A DNA stretch of 64,000 nucleotides from PALSA-600 sp037142875 (GCA_037142875.1 JBAWZV010000001.1:186001-250000), one strand, 5' to 3'. Numbered from the stretch's first letter, positions 17,412-25,425 are shown. The notes: generated from the letters alone by a model not told the origin. Made by a program: numbers and translations.

Positions 17412-18260
17412 CTACGGGATGCCGAACTCGCCACGCGCGACGGTGACGGCGCAGCCGCCGACCATCACGCGCTCGATCGCATCGGCTGAGCCGTCTGCTC
17501 GCGCGTAGAGCTTGGAGGGACGACCGATCTCGACTCCCTGGACGATCTCGATCTCCTCGCCGAAGGCGATGCGCCCGTGACGGGCGAGATGGACGGCGAG
17601 GGGTCCCGCTGCCGATCCGGTGGCCGCGTCCTCGGGTACGCCATGACCGGGCGCGAACATCCGGGTCTTCCAGCCGGACTCGGTGCGGGCAAAGCAGTTG
17701 GCGCCCGCCGTTGTGGCACGCAGCAGCGCGGCGAAGTCCGGTTCGAGCGCGGCGACCTCCTCGGGCGATCCGAGCTCGACGAAGACGTGGCCAGGGCCGA
17801 GGTGGTAGAGCTCGATCGGCAGACCCGATCCGGCAACCCCGAGGGCCGAGAGGATCGCGTCCGGCCGCTCGACCGTCTCCCAGACCGGAATCGGCTGCTC
17901 CATCCAGCCGAAGATGAGCGCTGCACCCTCGCGTTCAAGCTCGACTGGCACGACGCCCGCGTCGGTCTCGATCCGGATCACGATCTTCTGCAGCGGGCCA
18001 CCAAGGACAAAGGCTGCGCCGAGCGTCGGGTGTCCGGCGAAGGGCAGCTCCGAGGCGGGCGTGAAGATGCGGATCCGAACATCGGCGTCGTCGGCGCGAG
18101 GGGGCAGGACGAAGACCGTCTCGGCGAAGTTCATCTCCTTCGCAAGCGCTTGCATGGTGAGCGGATCGAGGTCGCGCGCGTCGGTGAAGACGGCGAGCTG
18201 GTTGCCGCTCAGGGCGGTGTCCGTGAAGACGTCGATCACCGAGTAACGGAAGCGGCGCAT
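17412..18260 (-). CDS. PhzF-family isomerase
   Basis: This 282-residue protein has the family's opening YSVIDVFTDTALSGNQLAVF and the catalytic glutamate region MNFAETVFVLPP, followed by IRIFTPASELPFAGHPTLGA and the C-terminal GVPEDAATGSAAGPLAVHL. PhzF proteins catalyse proton-transfer isomerisations using a Glu; most family members have no known substrate. The ATG at 18258-18260 is preceded by a short intergenic space shared with the divergent SixA-like gene. No phenazine genes are present, so phenazine synthesis is not implied. Confidence 0.88.
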   Translation of the reverse strand: MRRFRYSVIDVFTDTALSGNQLAVFTDARDLDPLTMQALAKEMNFAETVFVLPPRADDADVRIRIFTPASELPFAGHPTLGAAFVLGGPLQKIVIRIETDAGVVPVELEREGAALIFGWMEQPIPVWETVERPDAILSALGVAGSGLPIELYHLGPGHVFVELGSPEEVAALEPDFAALLRATTAGANCFARTESGWKTRMFAPGHGVPEDAATGSAAGPLAVHLARHGRIAFGEEIEIVQGVEIGRPSKLYARADGSADAIERVMVGGCAVTVARGEFGIP

Positions 18261-18327
18261 GGCTCGAACGCTACCGACTCGACGCTCGATGCCCGGCTTG
18301 GCGTGAAAGGCCACTAGGCTTGTGTGT

Positions 18328-18711
18328 GTGCACCTGATCCTCGTCCGCCACGCGAAGGCTGCGCCCGGGGAACCGGACGCGCTGCGGCCGCTCACCCACG
18401 AGGGGCACGAGGCGGCGCTGGCGCTGGGCGATCGGTTCGCCGCTCTCGCCCCTGACGCGGTCGTCTCGAGCCCGCTCCTGCGTGCCCGCCAGACGGCCGA
18501 GCCGATCGCGGCGGCCGCCGGGGTGACCGCCGAGACAGACGTCAGGCTCGCACCCGGTGCAAGCGCCGACGACCTTCGCGCTGTCATCGACGGCCGCGGA
18601 GACACCGTCATCGCGGTCGGCCATCAGCCCGACTGCAGCGAGATCGTCCTCGCGCTCACGGGTCGCAAGGTGGGCTTCTCCGTCGGGTCGTTCCAGGAGA
18701 TCGAGCTGTGA
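18328..18711 (+). CDS. SixA-like histidine phosphatase
   Basis: This 127-residue protein of the histidine phosphatase superfamily has the RHG-type motif LVRHAKAA with the phospho-accepting histidine, the arginine in SSPLLRARQTAEP, and the second histidine in VIAVGHQPD. The size and RHAK variant match SixA-like phosphohistidine phosphatases. A GTG at 18322 is an alternative start adding two residues. Its stop overlaps the ABC ATPase start in a GTGA junction, so the three genes to 20311 form one unit. Confidence 0.83.
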   Translation: MHLILVRHAKAAPGEPDALRPLTHEGHEAALALGDRFAALAPDAVVSSPLLRARQTAEPIAAAAGVTAETDVRLAPGASADDLRAVIDGRGDTVIAVGHQPDCSEIVLALTGRKVGFSVGSFQEIEL

Positions 18712-19541
18712 CCGCTGTCCGCGTCAGCGGCCTGCGCAAGAGCTACGGCGACCACGAGGCCGTCCGCGGCATCGACTTCGAGATTCCAGCTGGTGAGGTG
18801 TTCGGCCTGCTCGGCCCGAACGGCGCCGGCAAGACCACGACGATCGAGATCCTCGAGGGCTACCGCGACCGAGACGGCGGCGAGGTCAGCGTCCTCGGCG
18901 AGGATCCGCAGCGTGCCGGCGGTGCCTGGCGCGAGCGCCTCGGTGTGGTGCTGCAGTCGACGTCGCTCTATCCGAACCTCACCGTCCGCGAGAGCCTCGC
19001 GGTGTTCGGCGGCTACTACGCCGATCCGCGTAAGCCCGACGACGTGATCGAGATCGTCGGCCTCGAGGACAAGGCCGACAGCCGCGTCCGCAAGCTCTCC
19101 GGTGGGCAGAAGCGCCGGCTCGACCTTGGACTTGCGCTGGTCGGGAAGCCCGAGTTGCTCTTCCTCGACGAGCCGACGACTGGCTTCGATCCCGAGGCGC
19201 GCCGCGCCGCGTGGGAGACGATCCGCAACCTCCGTTCGCTCGGAACGACCATCCTTCTCACCACCCACTACCTCGATGAGGCCGAGCAGTTGGCCGACCG
19301 GGTCGCGCTCCTGCGCGGCGGTGAGATCGTGCGCGAGGGCTCGCCCGCCGAGCTGACAGGCGGCCCCTCCGAGACCGAGATCCGCTTCCGTCGAGACGGC
19401 GAGGACATTGTCGAGCGCACGACCGAACCGACACGCCGACTGCGCGAGCTGATCGAGGAGGCCGGCGGCGCCGAGCTGGACGGGCTCGAGGTTCGACGCC
19501 CGAGCCTCGAGGACATCTACCTGGAGCTGACCGCCGAATGA
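18708..19541 (+). CDS. ABC transporter ATP-binding protein (ABC-2 exporter type)
   Basis: The 277-residue ATPase has Walker A GPNGAGKTT, the Q-loop VVLQST, the ABC signature KLSGGQKRRLDL, Walker B ELLFLDEPT and the switch histidine in LLTTHYLDEAEQ. A C-terminal domain of about 70 residues matches DrrA/NodI-type exporters. It pairs with the permease whose start overlaps its stop (ATGA). The exported substrate could be a drug, lipid or antibiotic-like compound. Confidence 0.93.
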   Translation: MTAVRVSGLRKSYGDHEAVRGIDFEIPAGEVFGLLGPNGAGKTTTIEILEGYRDRDGGEVSVLGEDPQRAGGAWRERLGVVLQSTSLYPNLTVRESLAVFGGYYADPRKPDDVIEIVGLEDKADSRVRKLSGGQKRRLDLGLALVGKPELLFLDEPTTGFDPEARRAAWETIRNLRSLGTTILLTTHYLDEAEQLADRVALLRGGEIVREGSPAELTGGPSETEIRFRRDGEDIVERTTEPTRRLRELIEEAGGAELDGLEVRRPSLEDIYLELTAE

Positions 19542-20311
19542 GACTCTTCAAGCACGAGTTCCGCACCGCGCAGACGCTCTTCTGGCGCAGCCGTGAGTCG
19601 GCCTTCTTCACGTTCTTCCTGCCGGTGATCTTCTTCCTGATCTTCGGCTCGATCTACGCGAACCACCTGATGAGCGACGAGTTCCTCCCGAACGGGAAGC
19701 CCATGCGGTTCGCGCCGTTCCTCGAGGCCGGGATGATCGGCTACGGCGTGGCGGCGACGTGCTTCGCAGGGCTTGCGATCACGCTCGTGATCCGGCGCGA
19801 GTCGGGCGTGCTCAAGCGGATCCGGGCGACACCGCTGCCGGCGTCGACCTACGTCCTGGCGGTTCTCGCTTCGACGTTCGTCGTGTTCCTGATCGAGGCG
19901 TTGCTGATCATGACGCTCGGCCGCACGCTCTTCTCGGTTGGGTTCCCCGATCGGATCTTCTCGCTCTTCGCCGTGCTCGTGCTCGGCGCCGCGTGCTTCA
20001 CCGCGATGGGACTCGGCATCACAGCGTTCGTCCGCTCGTCCGAGGGATCCTCGGCTGCCGTCAATGCCGTCTACCTGCCGATGGCGATCATCTCCGGCAC
20101 GTTCTTCACGCCGAACTCCTATCCCGGCTTTCTCAAGGTGATCGCGGAGATCCTGCCGCTCACCCACTTCACCCAGCTGACCCGTGACGTGATGGTGCGC
20201 CATCAGCATGTGTGGTCGGACACCGGCGCGATCTCCGTCGTCGTCGCCTGGGGCCTCGTCGGCCTCGTGGGCGCCGTCCGCGGCTTCCGCTGGGAACCGC
20301 TCGAGAGCTAG
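19538..20311 (+). CDS. ABC-2 type transporter permease
   Basis: The 257-residue protein has about six transmembrane segments, starting with FFTFFLPVIFFLIFGSIYA and ending after ISVVVAWGLVGLVGAV. The family features MIGYGVAATCFAGLAITLVIRR and ESGVLKRIRATPLPASTYVLA (the cytoplasmic ABC-2 signature loop) are clear. Its ATG overlaps the stop of the ATPase gene. Together they form a complete half-transporter pair. Downstream lie 155 bases with a promoter for the next gene. Confidence 0.9.
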   Translation: MRLFKHEFRTAQTLFWRSRESAFFTFFLPVIFFLIFGSIYANHLMSDEFLPNGKPMRFAPFLEAGMIGYGVAATCFAGLAITLVIRRESGVLKRIRATPLPASTYVLAVLASTFVVFLIEALLIMTLGRTLFSVGFPDRIFSLFAVLVLGAACFTAMGLGITAFVRSSEGSSAAVNAVYLPMAIISGTFFTPNSYPGFLKVIAEILPLTHFTQLTRDVMVRHQHVWSDTGAISVVVAWGLVGLVGAVRGFRWEPLES

Positions 20312-20392
20312 CCGGCCCTCCCGCAAGCGACGCTCGTCGTGCGAAGCCCGGCTCATCCGGAGGTCTCACGCTCCCATAGCCCGCACCCGATC

Positions 20393-20422
20393 TTGCGTCT
20401 CGGAAAACCGATCGGATAGGAT
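20393..20422 (+). promoter_or_regulatory. Candidate sigma-70-type promoter
   Basis: TTGCGT (20393-20398) and TAGGAT (20417-20422) are separated by 18 bases, ahead of the gene at 20467. The remaining intergenic bases 20312-20392 hold no gene that I can see. Confidence 0.45.
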
Positions 20423-20466
20423 TGTGCGAAATGTCTCACAGTCGAGGCATTACGAAAGGAGTTGGC

Positions 20467-20928
20467 ATGGAGGAGCACGGTACGACCACACCGCGGAACA
20501 TCCTCGTGATCGCAAACGAGACCGTCGAGGGCGCAGTTCTGCACGACGCCGTGATCGCCCGCGCCGGTGACGCGGAGGCGGTTCGTGTGCTCGTCGTCAC
20601 GCCGGCGTTGAACTCGCGCCTGCGGCGCTGGACATCGGACGAGGATGGCGCACGGCATGCGGCCGAGGCGCGGCTCGAAAACTGCCTGGCTCGGCTCCAT
20701 GCAGCAGGTCTGGACACCGAGGGCAGGGTCGGCGACGCCGACCCTCTGCAGGCGATCGACGATGGACTCCGTGTCTTCGACGCGGATGAGATCGTGATTG
20801 CGACGCACCCCGAGGGCCGCTCGAACTGGCTTGAGCGCGACCTGATCGGGAAGGCCCGGGCCCGATACGAGCAGACGGTCACGCACGTGATCGTCGAGAG
20901 CGGCGTTCACGCCACCGTCGCGGCCTAA
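20467..20928 (+). CDS. Hypothetical cytosolic alpha/beta-fold protein (Usp-like)
   Basis: This 153-residue protein starts at ATG 20467 behind a strong ribosome binding site (AAAGGAG at 20455-20461). It has an NILVIANETVEG opening strand, a VRVLVVTPALNSRLRRW second strand, and ADEIVIATHPEGRSNWLERD, resembling the HUP/universal-stress-like fold found in actinobacterial proteins. It lacks the UspA G-x2-G-x9-G-S/T phosphate loop, so ATP binding is doubtful. It appears to be a single-gene transcript ending in the hairpin at 20940-20985. Confidence 0.7.
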   Translation: MEEHGTTTPRNILVIANETVEGAVLHDAVIARAGDAEAVRVLVVTPALNSRLRRWTSDEDGARHAAEARLENCLARLHAAGLDTEGRVGDADPLQAIDDGLRVFDADEIVIATHPEGRSNWLERDLIGKARARYEQTVTHVIVESGVHATVAA

Positions 20929-20939
20929 CCGGAATGGCC

Positions 20940-20985
20940 GATCGGAGCGGGGTGCCTTCCGACCAGGCGGTGCCCCGCTCCGATC
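20940..20985. terminator. Bidirectional hairpin between convergent genes
   Basis: GATCGGAGCGGGG (20940-20952) and its exact complement CCCCGCTCCGATC (20973-20985) form a 13-base stem with a 20-base loop, between two convergent genes. No long T-tract follows, so it is a GC-rich terminator without the classic U run. Confidence 0.65.
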
Positions 20986-21931
20986 ATTCGCTTCGCCGGG
21001 CGCCCGAGGAGCGCCCGAGCACGTTCGTGGCGACGGCCGCGGCGATCAGCGCGACCCCGACGAGGAACTCGACTCGTAGGCCTAGGCGCGGGCTACGCGT
21101 GAGCGTGTCGAAGAACGCGGCCCCGGCGTCGTGCGGAACGCTCGGGAGGACGACGTGGTCGAGGTAGATCGAGCGGAGCACGACGACGACCCCGATCGCG
21201 GCGGCTCCCGCGAGCGAGAGGCCGACGCCGGCCTGGAGGAGACTGCGGCGGCGGTTGCGTGACAGCCCGAGCGCTGTGAGGAATGCGAGCAGGCCAACGA
21301 TCGGGAGCGCCACCGCAACGGCGTGGAGCCTCATGACGTAGCGGGCGCGAGCGAGCCATTGCGAGCGGCCGATCGCGTACTTCCGCGCCAGCGCGCTGTC
21401 CGGGACGTTGTCGAATACATGGATCCCCTGGGCTGCGAGGCGGCGACGTGCCTCGACCGCGGCCTGCGAGAGGTCGATGCTGACCGCTCCGTCGTGATCG
21501 ACAGCGACCCCAGCGCGGTTCTGCAGGGCGGCCACAAGCCCGGCATGCGCTCTTCGGTTCGCGTCCATCCAGAGCAGCTGGAACCGGTCGGACGCCAGGA
21601 ACCGCGCGACGGTCTCCTCGGTGAACGAGCGCAGGCTGGCGGCGAGCCGCCATGGGGGGAGATGCGCGTTTGGCGGCAGCACCTTGCTCGCCGCCTTCGC
21701 GACGTCGACGTGCGCGAAGAGCTTCTGGGTGAGCTGCGCGGCGACTGCCCGATCGATCGCGGGGTTCTTGCTCAACGGCGCGACCGTCTTGACGTAAGCG
21801 TTCTCGTCAAGCACCTGGTCGCGCAGCCAGACAGAGACGATCGAGATGGGCGCGAGCAGGCAGGCTGTTGTGAGGAGCGCCGCGACAACGAGTCTGCGTC
21901 GCGACGCCGCCGGTGGGGCTGTGCTGCTCAG
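20984..21931 (-). CDS. Membrane protein of unknown function, possibly CTG-started
   Basis: I do not recognise the family. The protein has one N-terminal transmembrane helix (LVVAALLTTACLLAPISIVSV), an extracytoplasmic domain of about 180 residues with a SFTEETVARFLASDRFQLLW segment, and two or three C-terminal helices. No ATG, GTG or TTG exists between a GTG 201 bases upstream (deep inside marR) and a GTG after the first helix. The CTG at 21931-21929 overlaps the marR stop as CTGA, the usual coupling geometry, giving 315 residues. It is the last gene of the MarR operon. Confidence 0.6.
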   Translation of the reverse strand: MSSTAPPAASRRRLVVAALLTTACLLAPISIVSVWLRDQVLDENAYVKTVAPLSKNPAIDRAVAAQLTQKLFAHVDVAKAASKVLPPNAHLPPWRLAASLRSFTEETVARFLASDRFQLLWMDANRRAHAGLVAALQNRAGVAVDHDGAVSIDLSQAAVEARRRLAAQGIHVFDNVPDSALARKYAIGRSQWLARARYVMRLHAVAVALPIVGLLAFLTALGLSRNRRRSLLQAGVGLSLAGAAAIGVVVVLRSIYLDHVVLPSVPHDAGAAFFDTLTRSPRLGLRVEFLVGVALIAAAVATNVLGRSSGARRSE

Positions 21932-22479
21932 CAGCAGGACCCGGCGTCGGCGCCGTGCCGGTCGCCGAGGAGCCGTGAGAAGACCGCTGCGAGCGTGGCG
22001 CGCTCGTCGGCGCTCAGCTGTTCGACGAAGCGTGTCTGCACGTAGCTCCGGATCGTCTCCTGCGACTGGGCTGTGCGCTCCGCGCCGGTCGGGGTCAGCT
22101 CGATGTTGGTCGCGCGCGCGTCGGCCGGGCACGGGTGGCGGCGGACGAACTCTCGAGCTTCGAGGGTGTCGATCAGCCGTGAGATGCGGCTCAGACTCAG
22201 GCCCATCGCGTCGGCGACGTCGGTCTGGTGCAGCGTGCTGCAGGGTGCGGCTGCAAGGCGACCCATGATCGCGAGCATGCTGACGCTCAGCTCGTGACGC
22301 TCCTCGAGCAACGCCTCGGCACCGCGGCGAAGTCGCCGTGAGACCTCGAGCAGGCCCTCCCAGGCAAGCGCGTCGTCTGGCGACCAGCTCTGCTCGACCG
22401 CCTCGCCCATCATGTACCCGGCGCGGGCGGTGACGGAGGCTGTCGTGCTGGAGACGGTCTGCTCGTCGGTGGTGCTCAT
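21928..22479 (-). CDS. MarR-family transcriptional regulator
   Basis: This 183-residue winged-helix protein has the MarR core: LHQTDVADAMGLSLSRISRLIDTLEAR as the recognition-helix region and a wing ending RRHPCPADARATNIELTPTG. An N-terminal extension of about 30 residues is rich in Thr/Ser. MarR proteins repress nearby genes and are released by ligands or oxidation. It is the third gene after YceI and the VOC protein, and the palindrome over the yceI promoter is its most likely operator, giving autoregulation. Confidence 0.88.
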   Translation of the reverse strand: MSTTDEQTVSSTTASVTARAGYMMGEAVEQSWSPDDALAWEGLLEVSRRLRRGAEALLEERHELSVSMLAIMGRLAAAPCSTLHQTDVADAMGLSLSRISRLIDTLEAREFVRRHPCPADARATNIELTPTGAERTAQSQETIRSYVQTRFVEQLSADERATLAAVFSRLLGDRHGADAGSCC

Positions 22480-22495
22480 CTCGTCGGGGAGTGTT

Positions 22496-23416
22496 TCATG
22501 CGCGGAGGCCGACGTGAATGGTGTTCCCCGCTGGATCGGTCGTCTTGATCACGTCGTCGGTGAGAGACAGGGCCGTTCCGGCCGCGCGGAGCCGCTCTGC
22601 GACCGCGTCGAATGCCGGCCTGTCGGCGACGAGAAGCTCGAACCGCCGCATCGCCGCACTCCCCGCGGGCGGCTGGACGGCGTCGGGGCCGTTCCAGATG
22701 TTGAGCGCGAGCCGGTGGGGGAACGCGCCGCCGGCGCTCAGGTCGGCCATCCCGATCGCGTCCATGATCATGTGCTCATCCAGGCCGATCACATCGCGGT
22801 AGAAGGCAACCGCGTCGCCGAGGTCGGGCACATGCAGGTGGACGTGGCCGACGTTCGTGCCTGCGGGCAGCGGCCCCTCGACGGAGTCCTCCGGCATGAC
22901 GTCGCGAAGCAGCTCGAGGTCGAGCCGCTCGGTCGGGCCGCGGCGCACGCCGTCGCGGTCGTACATCGCAACGGAGCCCGCGGTGAGCTCGAACCGCCCA
23001 AAGCGCTCGGGTGTCTCGAGGGTGAGCTCGACCATCAGACCGTTCGGGTCGGTGGCGTACGTGGCCATGGAGAACAGGTGGTCGGTCGGCGACTGCGGCA
23101 CTCGGTGGGCGGCGAGCCGTGCGAGGACGCGGGCGAAGGCTGCGGCGTCGGGCAGGTGGATCGCGACGTGGTAGAGCCCGGCGTGTCCGGGCTGCGCGCT
23201 CCGGGTCGCCCCGCGATGGAGCACGATGAGCGGGGTCGAGTCGACGCCAAGTGGGATCTCGTCGTCGGCGACCGGCAGCTCGACGAGGCCGACAATATCG
23301 CGCCAGAAGTGCAGCGACGCCGCGGTATCAACGACGTCCAGGTGAACGGCCCCGTAGGTGACCCGATCGGGGCCCGTTGCCGAAGCGGTGCTGGAGGTTG
23401 TCCCTACGTCGGTCAT
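22496..23416 (-). CDS. Double-VOC-domain protein (extradiol dioxygenase/glyoxalase fold)
   Basis: This 306-residue protein has two vicinal-oxygen-chelate domains. The first begins VTYGAVHLDVVDTAASLHFW and contains GLYHVAIHLPD and DPNGLMVEL; the second has VGHVHLHVPDLGDAVAFY. The paired histidines and the DPNGL-type glutamate agree with CatE-like catechol 2,3-dioxygenase family members. ATG 23414-23416 has a good AAGGAG site. An aromatic or quinone substrate fits the MarR context, as in MhqR/CatE systems, but this is inference. Confidence 0.82.
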   Translation of the reverse strand: MTDVGTTSSTASATGPDRVTYGAVHLDVVDTAASLHFWRDIVGLVELPVADDEIPLGVDSTPLIVLHRGATRSAQPGHAGLYHVAIHLPDAAAFARVLARLAAHRVPQSPTDHLFSMATYATDPNGLMVELTLETPERFGRFELTAGSVAMYDRDGVRRGPTERLDLELLRDVMPEDSVEGPLPAGTNVGHVHLHVPDLGDAVAFYRDVIGLDEHMIMDAIGMADLSAGGAFPHRLALNIWNGPDAVQPPAGSAAMRRFELLVADRPAFDAVAERLRAAGTALSLTDDVIKTTDPAGNTIHVGLRA

Positions 23417-23452
23417 GTCGAGGCTCCTTCGCGTTCGGGCGAGGTGAAGTGT

Positions 23453-23497
23453 GGCGGGGTGGGCGACGGCCGTTGCGGCTGCGTCGCCCACCCCGCC
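23453..23497. other. Strong intercistronic stem-loop
   Basis: A perfect 15-base inverted repeat (GGCGGGGTGGGCGAC at 23453-23467 with its complement at 23483-23497, loop 15 bases) sits between yceI and the VOC gene. There is no T-tract on the minus strand, so partial termination or mRNA protection of the yceI message is more likely than full termination. Confidence 0.6.
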
Positions 23498-23506
23498 TGC
23501 AGGCGG

Positions 23507-24064
23507 TTAGGCCTTGCGGATGGCGGAGATGTCGAGGCTGAGCTTGACCTTGTCGGAGACAAGGGCGTTGCCGCTCCCGAGCAGCTGGTTGAACGTGATG
23601 CCGAAGTCGCCGCGGCTCAGCTCGCCGGTCAGCTCGACACCAACGCGCTCGTTGGCCCACGGGTCGGTCTCGAACCCGGTGGTGACACCCTTGAGCTCGA
23701 CCGGCTGAGTAACACCGCGCAGCGTCAGGTCGCCCGCGACCGAGAACGTCTCGGCGTCGATCTGGCGGATCTCGGTCGACTCGAAGCGAAGCTCCGGATT
23801 GGCCTCGGCGTCGAAGAAGTCGGCGGCGCGCAGGTGCGCGTCACGCTGGGCATCGTTCGTGTTCACGGACGCGGTCTCGATCGTGGTGACGATCTTCGCG
23901 GCGGCGAGGTCGTCGCCGACCTCGAGCGTGCCGGCGAAGCGGTCGAACGTGCCGCGGACGGTGGCGATGCCGAGGTGCTTGACGGAGAAGCCGACCTGCG
24001 AATGGGCGGGGTCGATCGTCCAGGTACCGGCGGGAATCAGCGTTTCAGTGGCGAGTGCAGACAT
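23507..24064 (-). CDS. YceI-family lipocalin-like protein
   Basis: The 185-residue protein matches the YceI domain throughout: GTWTIDPAHSQVGFSVKHLG at the start, VRGTFDRFAGTLEVGDD, and later LRFESTEIR, GDLTLRGVTQPVELKG and ELSRGDFGITFNQ. YceI proteins form a beta-barrel that binds isoprenoid-type lipids such as quinones. No signal peptide is present, so it would act in the cytoplasm. The ATG has an AAAGGAG ribosome binding site 8 bases upstream. It is the first gene of the MarR-controlled operon. Confidence 0.92.
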   Translation of the reverse strand: MSALATETLIPAGTWTIDPAHSQVGFSVKHLGIATVRGTFDRFAGTLEVGDDLAAAKIVTTIETASVNTNDAQRDAHLRAADFFDAEANPELRFESTEIRQIDAETFSVAGDLTLRGVTQPVELKGVTTGFETDPWANERVGVELTGELSRGDFGITFNQLLGSGNALVSDKVKLSLDISAIRKA

Positions 24065-24110
24065 GTGTGGAGCTCCTTTGTCGGGCGACGAGATCCAGCC
24101 CGCCGCCGCT

Positions 24111-24154
24111 ACTTGTTAGCGCAACTATACGGGTATATACTTGCGTTGTCAAGT
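24111..24154 (-). promoter_or_regulatory. Near-consensus promoter embedded in a palindromic operator
   Basis: On the minus strand TTGACA (24152-24147), a 17-base spacer and TATAGT (24129-24124) make an almost perfect sigma-70 promoter for yceI. The arms ACTTGTTAGCGCAACT (24111-24126) and ACTTGCGTTGTCAAGT (24139-24154) are complementary at 12 of 16 positions, so a dimeric repressor bound here would cover both promoter boxes. The MarR protein encoded in the operon is the natural candidate. Confidence 0.75.
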
Positions 24155-24274
24155 AATCGCGTCCTGGAGCCACGCTGGGGCGTCGTCACGGTCGGCGATA
24201 GACTCGCAACGACGAAGGCGCCGGCCCGTCCCCACCGCGTCGAAGGCCCCGTGGCAGCACCTTCCGACAGACGC

Positions 24275-24316
24275 GCCCCCGTAACTCGGTGGATAGAGCA
24301 GTGGTTTCCTGAACCG
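24275..24316 (+). pseudogene. Degraded 5' half of tRNA-Arg(CCU)
   Basis: These 42 bases match the first 42 of the intact tRNA-Arg at 25861 with only three differences; the sequence then diverges just past the anticodon loop. One difference (G to A) breaks a D-stem pair, and no T-arm or acceptor 3' strand follows. It reads as an attachment-site duplicate or an old partial tRNA copy rather than a functional gene. Confidence 0.75.
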
Positions 24317-24507
24317 TTCCGGGGATACTCGGAGGTGCTCGAACCTGCTCGCACCTCCTGAGAGGAAGCCGCGCAGCCCACTTCAACTGAAATCATCTGC
24401 CAGCAGGTGATCGATGCTTCTGCCCCCTGGGCGCCCCATCGCAGGGAGCCCGGAATCGGGATGTGCCCAGCCAGCACCAGAGGTCATTAGCGGGGTCGAG
24501 CGGCAGC

Positions 24508-24720
24508 AGCCCCTGTCGTCCCCGCGACGGACTCATGGCCGGTCTTGCACGCCAAACCGGGCGCTCGCTGAGCCTCGTTCGCACGGTCATCGAGGTCGTC
24601 GGACTCGCCCAGGGCTGGGTGCCCGGCGGGACCGTCGGCGCGGGCACCGTGCTCTACCTGGTCGCCATCGGGCCGCTCGCGCACCGGTTCGTCCCGCTCT
24701 TCTCACTCCCAGCGGCTCTC
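24508..24720 (+). pseudogene. Remnant of a YczE/YitT-like membrane protein
   Basis: The frame holding RPRDGLMAGLARQTGRSLS, VRTVIEVVGLAQGW and GGTVGAGTVLYLVAIGPL matches what I know of the C-terminal half of YczE-like integral membrane proteins (GPRDGLM, a conserved arginine-rich loop, then GGTVGxGT). The N-terminal half is absent and sequence before about 24500 does not fit. It is a fragment lying within the tRNA-associated scar. A protein from ATG 24535 would have only two helices. Confidence 0.55.
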
Positions 24721-24770
24721 GTAGCGGATCAACCGGCGCACCTGCCCGCCGGAGTCACTACGGTCGTGCG

Positions 24771-25379
24771 ATGCGTTCCATTGCGACCGTCTTCTGCCTG
24801 TCACTTCTAGCGGTCGTGCTGCTGGCTGGTTCAGCGCAGGCACGCACGGTCAAAGGCTGCGTGATCAAGCATCACACCAGCTGCGATCACAAAGACTTGC
24901 ACGGCAAGGATCTACATGGCGCGGTGCTGCATCACAGCGTGCTGCATCACATCAACCTACGCAACGTTGATTTGCGCGGAGCCGACCTGAGCTACGCCGA
25001 CCTACGCGAAGCAGACCTACGCGGAGCGAACCTGCGAGGCGCGAACCTCAAAGGCGCGAAGCTGCACTACTACACCGCACCAAAGAAGAACGGTGCGAGA
25101 GCATTACAACGGAACGCTGCCTGCTCCCCAAAGTGCGTGGACGCGAACCTAACCAGCATACCCCTGCAAGGGCCCTACGCTGACGTTGCCTGCTCACAAA
25201 AGTGCGTGGGCGCGAACCTGACCGGCGCGAACCTGACCAACGTAAACCTGACCGGCGCGAACCTGACCAACGTAAACCTGACCGGCGCGAACCTGACCGG
25301 CACGAACCTGACCGGCGCGACCGGCTGCGGCTCCGTCACGCCCGCCGGACTGCTCAACGGTCGAGGCTGCGCCAGCTAG
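24771..25379 (+). CDS. Secreted pentapeptide-repeat protein
   Basis: This 202-residue protein has a signal peptide (MRSIATVFCLSLLAVVLLAG, then SAQA). It then has pentapeptide repeats of the A(N/D)LxX type in two blocks: NLRNVDLRGADLSYADLREA near residues 60-95, and ANLTG/VNLTN repeats near residues 145-185 encoded by almost identical 15-base units (25206-25322). Two cysteine pairs, AACSPKCVDANL and VACSQKCVGANL, flank the blocks and may form disulfides. The protein should fold as a right-handed quadrilateral beta-helix outside the cytoplasm. Function is unknown. It lies within the tRNA-linked scar, so it may be a transferred cargo gene. Confidence 0.8.
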   Translation: MRSIATVFCLSLLAVVLLAGSAQARTVKGCVIKHHTSCDHKDLHGKDLHGAVLHHSVLHHINLRNVDLRGADLSYADLREADLRGANLRGANLKGAKLHYYTAPKKNGARALQRNAACSPKCVDANLTSIPLQGPYADVACSQKCVGANLTGANLTNVNLTGANLTNVNLTGANLTGTNLTGATGCGSVTPAGLLNGRGCAS

Positions 25380-25425
25380 CAGCCTCCCGTGGCGCGAGCC
25401 GGCTCGTCTCAGGCGCTGCCACGCC

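Noticed and set aside
17412..18260. Phenazine biosynthesis gene
   Set aside because: PhzF-family proteins are widespread without phenazine pathways and no other phz gene is present.
22412..24361. A 649-codon open frame on the plus strand
   Set aside because: It runs antisense to marR, the VOC gene and yceI, all clearly real. Long shadow frames are expected in GC-rich DNA. Its end crosses the tRNA-like fragment and the yceI promoter.
25206..25322. Short tandem repeats that could suggest a CRISPR array
   Set aside because: Units are 15 bases without spacers and encode in-frame pentapeptides. No CRISPR array or cas gene is in the window.
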